64,000 nucleotides of DNA from Treponema peruense (GTDB lineage Bacteria > Spirochaetota > Spirochaetia > Treponematales > Treponemataceae), in the NCBI RefSeq assembly GCF_016117655.1, contig NZ_CP064936.1, positions 1,860,001 to 1,924,000 on the forward strand. Direction: 5' to 3'. Made by a program: the position numbers and the translations under genes. Every line of letters starts with the position of its first letter. Positions within the stretch are counted from its first letter, which is position 1. Positions 1 to 6,058 of the stretch are shown piece after piece. The notes below the pieces were generated by a model that was given only the letters and a program-made list of their open reading frames with translations, had not been told where the DNA came from and made no database searches.

Positions 1-1059
1 CTGTCCTTCAATGACAATCCGGGGCAGATAGTCCACGCAATTATACCTGAACCCGAAAACCTTGTTCACTGCGCAAAGGCTATGACAGAACTTCAGAAAT
101 CAGGAAAAACAGATATAAAACTGGGCTACATGCCGGACTGCGACGGGGACAGGGGAAACATAGTCTACTGGGATGACAGTTCAAAAACCGCAAAACCAAT
201 TCCGGCGCAGGAAGTATTTGCGCTTTGTGTTGCAGCAGAAATCTCATGTTCAATCTGGAGCGGAACAGAATCAAAAATTGCAGTTGCTGTAAACGGACCT
301 ACTTCAATGAGAACAGACGAAATCTGCGCGGCATTCGGAGCTTGTGTATTCAGAGCCGAAGTAGGAGAAGCAAATGTCGTAAACCTTGCCAGAGAAAAGC
401 GTGAAGAAGGTTACAGCGTAAGGATTCTTGGCGAAGGAAGCAACGGCGGCAACATAACATACCCTTCAAGCGTAAGGGATCCTCTTGCAACAATTTTTGC
501 CATAATCAAACTTCTTGCAATAAGGGACAGCCTTGAACACGACGGAACAATAAGACCAGGTCTCTTCCATCTGTGGTGCATAAAGTCAGGTCAGGAAAAC
601 AAATACAAACCCGACTTTACACTTTCTGACATACTTGCTTCCCTTCCGGCATACACAACAACAGGAGTCAGCGAAAGCCGTGCAGTTCTTCACGTAAAGA
701 CCGAAGACAAGGGAAAGCTCAAGCTTAGGTTCCAAAAACTTTTTGAACAGGAATGGAAGGAACGTCGTGATGAACTTAAGGAAAAATACGGAATTGAATC
801 ATACGCCGCAGATACGACAAACGGTACAAAAGAAATCAAAAACGCAACCGACTGGAACAACGGCAACGGCGGCCTTAAAATAAGATTCATGGACTCTTCG
901 GGAACAAACAAAGCCTTTATATGGATGAGACCAAGCGGAACAGAAAGCGTGTTCAGAGTAATGTGCGACACAAAGGGAATAAAACCGCAGGAAGAACATT
1001 CGCTTCTGGAATGGGAAACATCAATTCTTATGCGGGCAGATGCAATAGGAAAACAGTAG
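1..1059 (+). CDS. Phosphohexomutase (phosphoglucomutase/phosphomannomutase family), 5' end outside window
   Basis: The frame is open from base 1, so the gene starts upstream of the window; about 352 C-terminal residues are present. The protein should interconvert hexose-1- and hexose-6-phosphates in the cytoplasm. A DCDGDRGN segment (about residue 46 of the visible part) matches the metal-binding DPDGDR loop of alpha-D-phosphohexomutases, and RPSGTES near the C-terminus is the phosphate-binding loop. The catalytic serine domain lies outside the window. A second, different phosphohexomutase follows 72 bp downstream. The substrate (glucose, mannose or glucosamine phosphate) cannot be decided from this part. 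Confidence 0.85.
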   Translation: MSFNDNPGQIVHAIIPEPENLVHCAKAMTELQKSGKTDIKLGYMPDCDGDRGNIVYWDDSSKTAKPIPAQEVFALCVAAEISCSIWSGTESKIAVAVNGPTSMRTDEICAAFGACVFRAEVGEANVVNLAREKREEGYSVRILGEGSNGGNITYPSSVRDPLATIFAIIKLLAIRDSLEHDGTIRPGLFHLWCIKSGQENKYKPDFTLSDILASLPAYTTTGVSESRAVLHVKTEDKGKLKLRFQKLFEQEWKERRDELKEKYGIESYAADTTNGTKEIKNATDWNNGNGGLKIRFMDSSGTNKAFIWMRPSGTESVFRVMCDTKGIKPQEEHSLLEWETSILMRADAIGKQ

Positions 1060-1131
1060 AAAAGAACTTAAAAAACTGATACACTTATAAAGCAGTATTC
1101 AAAAAAAAGTATTTTCAGACAGGAGATATTC

Positions 1132-2913
1132 ATGAACGAACAGGAAATTCTTGACCGCGCAAAACAGTATATCGCGGAAGAAAAAGATGCATCATTCCGC
1201 AAGGAAGTCGAAGATCTCGTAGCCGCAAAGGATATGAAAGAACTCGAAGACAGATTCTACCAGAGCCTCGAGTTCGGAACAGGCGGACTCAGGGGAGTCA
1301 TGGGCGGCGGAACAAACCGCATGAACACGCTCAATATAAGCAAAGCTACACAGGGGCTTGCAAACTACATTATAAAGGCTTTCCCGAAAGAAGCAGCAGC
1401 CGGAACTTTGAGCGCATGTATTGCTTATGACAGCCGCAACAACCACGACAAGTTCGCAGACATTACAGCAAGAGTTTTTGCCGCAAACGGAATCAAAGCC
1501 TATGCATTTACAGGAATGCGCCCTACCCCGGAACTGAGTTTTGCAATCAGGGTTCTCGGATGCAAAACCGGTGTTGTAGTTACAGCCAGCCACAATCCGC
1601 CGCAGTACAACGGATACAAGGCTTACTGGGACGACGGTGCACAGGTTGTTGAACCGCACGACAAGGGAATTATTGACGAAGTAAACGCCGTAAAGGAAGT
1701 AAAGCTCATCGACAAGGAACAGGCAATCAAAGAAGGTTCTATTGTTCTTATTGACAAAGAAATCGATGACAAGTTCCAGGCAATGATCAAGGCAAACCTT
1801 TACCGCCCTGAACTCATCAAGGAAAAGGCCGGCAGCGTAAAAGTAGTCTACACACCGCTTCACGGAACAGGTGCAATGCATGTAGAAAAAGTTCTTGGGG
1901 ATCTTGGACTGAATGTAATAACCGTTCCTGAACAGCGCGAAGGTGACGGAAACTTCCCGACAGTAGAAAAGCCGAATCCTGAAGAAGCACCGGCACTCAA
2001 AATGGCTGTAGAGCTTGCAAAGAAGGAAAAGGCAGATGTTGTAATGGCAACTGATCCCGATGCAGACCGTTTCGGAACAGCATTCCCAGACAAAGACGGA
2101 AACTACGTTCTCGTTACAGGAAACCAGATGGGTACACTTCTTGCAGACTATGTTCTTCTCTCAAAGAAGGAATTCAACAAGATGCCTTCAAACCCGGTAC
2201 TTATCCGCTCTATTGTAACAAGCCCGTTTGTAGACAAAATCGCTGCATCTTATGGTGTCAAAGTAAAGGAATGTCTTACAGGCTTCAAGTGGATTGCATA
2301 CGATGAAGGCCAGATGGAAAAGACAGGAAACGAACACTACGCTTTTGGTCTTGAAGAAAGCTACGGTTACCTTGTAGAAACAGAAACAAGGGACAAAGAC
2401 GGAATCTCGGCAGCTGCAATGTGTGCAGAAATGACACTTTACTGGGCAAGCAAGGGAAAGAGCCTTCTCGAACGCCTTAACGAACTCTACATGGAATACG
2501 GTCTTTTTGAAGACAGGGCAATCAGCAAGAACTTCCCGGGGGTTTCAGGCCCAGGAATAATGAAGGGAATTATGACAAAGCTCCGTGAAGACGGACTCAA
2601 GTCTCTTGCAGGAAAGCGTGTTGTAAAAATCCGCGACATCCAGCAGCAGATTGAATTTGACCCTGCAGAACCTTTAAAGAAAGCTTCACTTCCATGGCCA
2701 AAGAGCAACGTTCTTCAGTTTATTCTTGAAGGCGGAACAATCGTAAGCGCACGCCCGAGCGGAACAGAACCAAAGATTAAGTTCTATATAAACAGCACAG
2801 TTCCTGTTTCTGCAAAAACAGAAGCAGCACTCAGCGCAGCAAAGAAAGATGCCGACGACCTCTGCAATAAAATAACAGCAGAGATACAGGCTGTTCTTGA
2901 TGCAGCAAACTAA
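1132..2913 (+). CDS. Phospho-sugar mutase, PgcA-type alpha-phosphoglucomutase
   Basis: 593 residues, the usual length for long phosphoglucomutases that convert glucose-1-P and glucose-6-P. Visible motifs are the active-site serine loop TASHNPPQYNGYK (about residue 144), the metal-binding loop DPDADRFG (about residue 308) and the C-terminal phosphate-binding loop RPSGTEPKIKFY (about residue 543). Start: ATG preceded by AGGAGAT at good spacing. It follows another phosphohexomutase, and its 3' end overlaps the start of the exonuclease gene. The family and general reaction are firm. Phosphopentomutase-like activity, seen in some relatives, is not excluded. Confidence 0.93.
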   Translation: MNEQEILDRAKQYIAEEKDASFRKEVEDLVAAKDMKELEDRFYQSLEFGTGGLRGVMGGGTNRMNTLNISKATQGLANYIIKAFPKEAAAGTLSACIAYDSRNNHDKFADITARVFAANGIKAYAFTGMRPTPELSFAIRVLGCKTGVVVTASHNPPQYNGYKAYWDDGAQVVEPHDKGIIDEVNAVKEVKLIDKEQAIKEGSIVLIDKEIDDKFQAMIKANLYRPELIKEKAGSVKVVYTPLHGTGAMHVEKVLGDLGLNVITVPEQREGDGNFPTVEKPNPEEAPALKMAVELAKKEKADVVMATDPDADRFGTAFPDKDGNYVLVTGNQMGTLLADYVLLSKKEFNKMPSNPVLIRSIVTSPFVDKIAASYGVKVKECLTGFKWIAYDEGQMEKTGNEHYAFGLEESYGYLVETETRDKDGISAAAMCAEMTLYWASKGKSLLERLNELYMEYGLFEDRAISKNFPGVSGPGIMKGIMTKLREDGLKSLAGKRVVKIRDIQQQIEFDPAEPLKKASLPWPKSNVLQFILEGGTIVSARPSGTEPKIKFYINSTVPVSAKTEAALSAAKKDADDLCNKITAEIQAVLDAAN

Positions 2914-3553
2914 GGGGCAGTTTCGTATTATCAGGGACTACAAACATCTTGCACGCGAATTCTACAGCGGAACAGTGTTTGTAGCCTTTGATACAGAAAC
3001 CACGGGGCTTCATGCCGAATCTGACTTTATGCTTGAAATAGGAGCCGTAAAGTTTTCGAAAGACGGCATTATAGGAGCCCCGTTCGACAAGATAATAAAA
3101 CCGCCGGTCCCGGTTCCGCAGTTTATTGAACAGCTGACAGGAATTACAGACGGCATGGCACAGGACGGTGTTTCTGAAAGTTCTGCGCTTCTTTCTTTTC
3201 TTTCATATCTGGATACACAAAACACAGTTCTTATTGCCCACAACGCCCCTTTTGATCTGGGATTTATGCACGCGGGTCTTGAAAGATGTGCGCTCGGCCC
3301 GCTCAAAAATAAATGTATAGATACACTGCCTTTGGCAAGATGGGCTTACCCCAAACTGGTACTTGAACCGCAGAAAGGACAGTATAAACTGCAGTCCCTT
3401 GCTTCAAGATTCTGTATAAATGTTATGGCAGCACACAGGGCAAGTGACGACGCCAGAGTCTGCATGGAAGTATTCAAAAGAATTTTAAGTGACACAATGA
3501 GTGTTCAGAAAGACGTTCAGTGCGAAACCGTACGCGAAGGGGAATTGTTTTAA
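2900..3553 (+). CDS. 3'-5' exonuclease, DnaQ/DEDDh family
   Basis: 217 residues forming a single DEDDh exonuclease domain. Exo I is FDTETTGL (about residue 30), Exo II is HNAPFDLGF (about 115) and Exo III is HRASDDARVCMEVF (about 175), so all metal ligands and the histidine are present. It could be the proofreading epsilon subunit of DNA polymerase III or a stand-alone DNA/RNA exonuclease. No polymerase domain is attached. The ATG at 2900 overlaps the last 14 bp of the upstream mutase gene in another frame. TTG at 2897 is an alternative start. Translational coupling to the mutase is likely. Confidence 0.85.
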   Translation: MQQTKGQFRIIRDYKHLAREFYSGTVFVAFDTETTGLHAESDFMLEIGAVKFSKDGIIGAPFDKIIKPPVPVPQFIEQLTGITDGMAQDGVSESSALLSFLSYLDTQNTVLIAHNAPFDLGFMHAGLERCALGPLKNKCIDTLPLARWAYPKLVLEPQKGQYKLQSLASRFCINVMAAHRASDDARVCMEVFKRILSDTMSVQKDVQCETVREGELF

Positions 3554-3588
3554 AAAAAATCAAGGCTGCCTTATACAAAAGACAGCCC
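3552..3588 (-). terminator. Intrinsic terminator after asd
   Basis: On the minus strand an 8-bp stem (GGGCTGTC / GGCAGCCT, with two wobble pairs) has a 10-nt loop and is followed by GA and eight T residues (3552-3559). It ends the dapA-asd unit. The wobble pairs become mismatches on the plus strand, which has no T tract, so it should act only on minus-strand transcripts. Confidence 0.75.
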
Positions 3589-3611
3589 TGAAGACATTCT
3601 ACAAAAACTGA

Positions 3612-4712
3612 TTAAAGATTGTCAAAAAAGCCTTTGGCCTTAAGAAGTTCTGCATTGAGAATTCCGCCGAGGGCAGCACCTCTTTTTGTATTGTGGCTTA
3701 GTGCTACAAATTTTACGTCAAAGACATTGCACTTTCTGAGTCTTCCTATTACACAGGCCATTCCCTTTTCTGTCTCGCGGTCACGTCTTGGCTGCGGACG
3801 GTTTTCTTCGTGGCGTACAACAATGGCATGGTCCGGAGCTGACGGCAACTTTAATTCCTGCGGAACAGACGAAAATTCAGTCCAGACGCGCTCAATTTCT
3901 TCAAGGGACGGCTTTTTGTCTTCGGGAAGATCAAATTCAAGGCTTACTGTTGCAGTGTGTCCGTCAATTACCGGAACCCTAGTACATGTAGAACTTACTA
4001 CAGGTGCAGTTGCATTCTGTATTTTTTCGCCGCTGACAGTTCCAAGAATCTTAAGACATTCGCGTTCGGTCTTTTCTTCTTCACCACCAATATAGGGAAC
4101 AATGTTGTCAATCATGTCAAAGCTGGAAACTCCGGGATAACCGGCGCCGCTTACTGCCTGAAGTGTCGTAACAATCATTCTTTTTACAGGATAGCCGGCG
4201 CGTATAAGTGCATAAAGCGGCATCATATAAGTCTGGAGAGAACAGTTGGGCTTAACTGCAATGAAGCCTTTGTCCCAGCCGTGGTGTGCCTGCTGCTTTT
4301 TGATTATATCAAGATGGGCGCTGTTTATCTCGGGAATAAGCATAGGAACGTCATCTGTCCAGCGGTTTGCACTGGCATTTGAAACAACAGGAATTCCTTC
4401 TGCAGCATAAGCTTCTTCAAGAGCCTTTATTTCTTCTTTTCCCATCTCAAGTGCGCTGAATACAAACTTGCACTTTCCCAAAGCCAGCGAAGCATCATTT
4501 GCATCCTGTACTGTAAGATTTGCAACACCTTGCGGAATGTCAGAACCGATAAGCCACCTGCTTGCAACGGCATCCTTATAGAGTTTGCCTGCACTGCGGG
4601 GAGATGCAGCAACATAAGTTACTTCAAACCACGGATGATTATCCAGCAGCTTTATATAACGCTGGCCAACCATTCCGGTTGCACCCAAAATACCAACAGA
4701 AATCTTTTCCAT
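3612..4712 (-). CDS. asd: Aspartate-semialdehyde dehydrogenase
   Basis: 366 residues. It reduces beta-aspartyl phosphate to aspartate semialdehyde with NADPH, the branch point to lysine/DAP, threonine and methionine. The N-terminus GILGATGMVGQRYI is the nucleotide-binding loop, and PNCSLQTYMMPLYAL (about residue 154) holds the catalytic cysteine. The overall pattern, including SNASANRWTDDVPMLIPEIN, fits the fungal/archaeal-like Asd type rather than the E. coli type. It lies 52 bp downstream of dapA on the same strand and a strong terminator follows, so the pair is probably a two-gene unit for the first steps of DAP/lysine synthesis. Confidence 0.93.
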   Translation of the reverse strand: MEKISVGILGATGMVGQRYIKLLDNHPWFEVTYVAASPRSAGKLYKDAVASRWLIGSDIPQGVANLTVQDANDASLALGKCKFVFSALEMGKEEIKALEEAYAAEGIPVVSNASANRWTDDVPMLIPEINSAHLDIIKKQQAHHGWDKGFIAVKPNCSLQTYMMPLYALIRAGYPVKRMIVTTLQAVSGAGYPGVSSFDMIDNIVPYIGGEEEKTERECLKILGTVSGEKIQNATAPVVSSTCTRVPVIDGHTATVSLEFDLPEDKKPSLEEIERVWTEFSSVPQELKLPSAPDHAIVVRHEENRPQPRRDRETEKGMACVIGRLRKCNVFDVKFVALSHNTKRGAALGGILNAELLKAKGFFDNL

Positions 4713-4764
4713 AATATTCTCCCATAAAATACCGGCGGCAACTGCAACCGGCGTTTTTATATGA

Positions 4765-5670
4765 CTAAAGATTGCATTCCTTTATTGCAGCCTTTATTGT
4801 TTCCTGTGCGGCAGGATTCGCTTCTACGAGAGGAAGTCTAAGAGCACCTGCAGCCATTCCCTTTACATTCATTGCATACTTTATGCTTATGGGGTTTCCG
4901 TCACAGAAAGCTGCCCTAAAGAAAGGCTGGAGTCTGTAATGAATCTTTTTTGCAGACTCAAAGTCACCCTTCATGCAGTCATGAACCATCTGTGTCATAA
5001 GTCCCGGAATCATGTTCGTAACTACAGAAATGACCCCGTCACCGCCGGCAGCCATAAGAGGAAGTGTAAGCCCGTCATCGCCACTCATTACAGAGAAGTC
5101 GGGGTTTGCAAGCTTTATTTTTTCTATGACTTCCATCATCTGTGAAATATTTCCGCTTGCTTCTTTGACGCCAATAATATTGGGAAGTGAAGCAATTCTC
5201 TTGAGGAGGGAAACAGAAATATTTTTTCCTGTACGACCCTGAATGTTGTATACAACAATGGGAACACCAACTTTTGAAACAGCTTCAAAATGGCGGTAAA
5301 TACCTTCATCACTCGGCTTATTGTAATAGGGAGTAACAACAAGCGCAAAATCCGCTCCGTGACGTTTTGCACGTTCAACATAACGTACTGCGTCCCTTGT
5401 GTTATTGCTTCCGGCACCGACAAGAACTTTTACATCTTTACCGTTTTTGCTGTTAAACTCACGAACCAGCGGAATACAGACATCAAGAAGTTTTTCTTCT
5501 TCATCTTCATCAAGTGTCGGAGTTTCACCGCTTGTTCCGAGGGGAAGAAGTCCATCTATTCCCTGCTCCAGCTGAAAAACAATGTTTTTTCTAAACCCTT
5601 CATAATCTACGCTCCCGTCCTGAAGCATGGGTGTTATCAAAGCTGTGTAAGATCCCTGAAGTTTTGCCAT
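4765..5670 (-). CDS. dapA: 4-hydroxy-tetrahydrodipicolinate synthase
   Basis: 301 residues of the DapA/NAL aldolase superfamily. It condenses pyruvate and aspartate semialdehyde. Key positions are LPLGTSGETPTL (pyruvate-binding GTTGE-like loop, about residue 42), VVTPYYNKPSDEG (tyrosine of the catalytic triad), YNIQGRTGKNIS with the conserved Arg, and GVKEASGN (Schiff-base lysine, about 163). The start is supported by AGGGG upstream of ATG. The upstream region is unusually long and carries a promoter, an early minus-strand terminator and further hairpins (see 5818-5967), so attenuation-type control is possible. Confidence 0.94.
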   Translation of the reverse strand: MAKLQGSYTALITPMLQDGSVDYEGFRKNIVFQLEQGIDGLLPLGTSGETPTLDEDEEEKLLDVCIPLVREFNSKNGKDVKVLVGAGSNNTRDAVRYVERAKRHGADFALVVTPYYNKPSDEGIYRHFEAVSKVGVPIVVYNIQGRTGKNISVSLLKRIASLPNIIGVKEASGNISQMMEVIEKIKLANPDFSVMSGDDGLTLPLMAAGGDGVISVVTNMIPGLMTQMVHDCMKGDFESAKKIHYRLQPFFRAAFCDGNPISIKYAMNVKGMAAGALRLPLVEANPAAQETIKAAIKECNL

Positions 5671-5758
5671 AATTAGCCCCTACAATAAGTATAGAAAATC
5701 AGCAAAAAGCCTGCGTTATATAACCGTTCGGCTTACAAAAGGCCTTCTGACTGACTGC

Positions 5759-5789
5759 ATATTATTACATTTTATGGTAAATTAATCAA
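5759..5789 (-). promoter_or_regulatory. Possible second dapA promoter downstream of the early terminator
   Basis: Minus-strand TTGATT (5789-5784) is followed after 16 bp by TAATAA, with a further TAATAT three bases on. This lies downstream of the 5818-5850 terminator and could give dapA a terminator-independent transcript. The leader between here and the ATG contains AAGCC...GGCTTTTT pairing (about 5726-5697), a weak terminator-like hairpin. Spacing is not ideal, so the call is tentative. Confidence 0.35.
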
Positions 5790-5817
5790 TATTCAGCATA
5801 TTTAAGCAGAAAGGCAT

Positions 5818-5850
5818 AAAAAAGGGCCGTCCGTATCAGAAGGACAGCCC
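5818..5850 (-). terminator. Minus-strand terminator 150 bp upstream of dapA
   Basis: Read on the minus strand, GGGCTGTCC (5850-5842) pairs with GGACGGCCC (5832-5824) across an 8-nt loop and is followed by T6 (5823-5818). The single G-T wobble becomes a C-A mismatch on the plus strand, so it works on minus-strand RNA. The only minus-strand promoter seen upstream is at 5939-5967. The hairpin would therefore end a short RNA of about 115 nt or act as an attenuator for dapA. Confidence 0.7.
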
Positions 5851-5901
5851 AGTTTCTTTCATTTTTAAATATAAGTTTAGTAATATATATGTTAATCTCA
5901 T
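5836..5901 (-). CDS. Possible 21-codon leader peptide in the dapA 5' region
   Basis: A minus-strand ATG at 5901 opens a 21-residue frame (MRLTYILLNL...) ending in TGA inside the loop of the 5818-5850 terminator. The arrangement, a short frame ending within a terminator hairpin ahead of a biosynthetic gene, resembles attenuator leaders. It has six leucines but only two lysines, which does not fit simple lysine sensing. GGCGGG sits directly against the ATG, too close for a normal ribosome-binding site. Weakly supported. Confidence 0.2.
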   Translation of the reverse strand: MRLTYILLNLYLKMKETGLSF

Positions 5902-5938
5902 CCCGCCATTGTTATCTTTGTAACACCTGACGCTGTGA

Positions 5939-5967
5939 ATAATACCCCTGTAAATGGGTACACTCAA
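5939..5967 (-). promoter_or_regulatory. Sigma70-type promoter reading toward dapA
   Basis: On the minus strand TTGAGT (5967-5962), a 17-bp spacer and TATTAT (5944-5939) form a near-consensus promoter with a predicted start near 5932. The spacer contains the TACCC...GGGTA dyad at 5942-5961, so a protein bound there should block this promoter. Confidence 0.6.
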
Positions 5968-6016
5968 TAATCAAAAATACCCTAAACATAGTATTTTTAT
6001 ACCCTAAATATGGTAT
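5942..6016. promoter_or_regulatory. Three ATACC...GGTAT-type dyads (candidate operators)
   Basis: Three related imperfect palindromes lie between dapA and the LuxR-type regulator: 5942-5961 (ATACC-N10-GGTAC), 5977-5994 (ATACC-N8-AGTAT) and 5999-6016 (ATACC-N8-GGTAT). The last two share ATACCCTAAA and start 22 bp apart, about two helical turns, so a dimer would bind the same face twice. The first overlaps the minus-strand promoter. The other two centre about 73 and 51 bp upstream of the predicted start of the regulator gene, which suits an activator. The adjacent LuxR-HTH protein is the obvious candidate ligand, by inference. Confidence 0.6.
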
Positions 6017-6046
6017 AAAAACCTTTATTTTTGAAATAACTTGAGT

Positions 6047-6058
6047 TATACTGTTTAT
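6047..6058 (+). promoter_or_regulatory. -10 box six bases before ATG (leaderless start)
   Basis: TATACT at 6047-6052 is separated from ATG at 6059 by exactly six bases. No Shine-Dalgarno sequence and no good -35 box are present. A start site at the A of ATG is predicted, giving a leaderless mRNA. The weak -35 fits dependence on an activator bound to the upstream dyads. Confidence 0.5.

Noticed and set aside
1192-1881. Long open frame (229 codons) on the minus strand
   Set aside because: Lies wholly opposite the phosphoglucomutase gene, has no ribosome-binding site, and is Cys/Phe-rich with no recognisable domain: a shadow of codon usage on the other strand.
5671-5935. Lysine riboswitch upstream of dapA
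   Set aside because: I could not find the conserved lysine-riboswitch core; only simple hairpins and terminators are visible.
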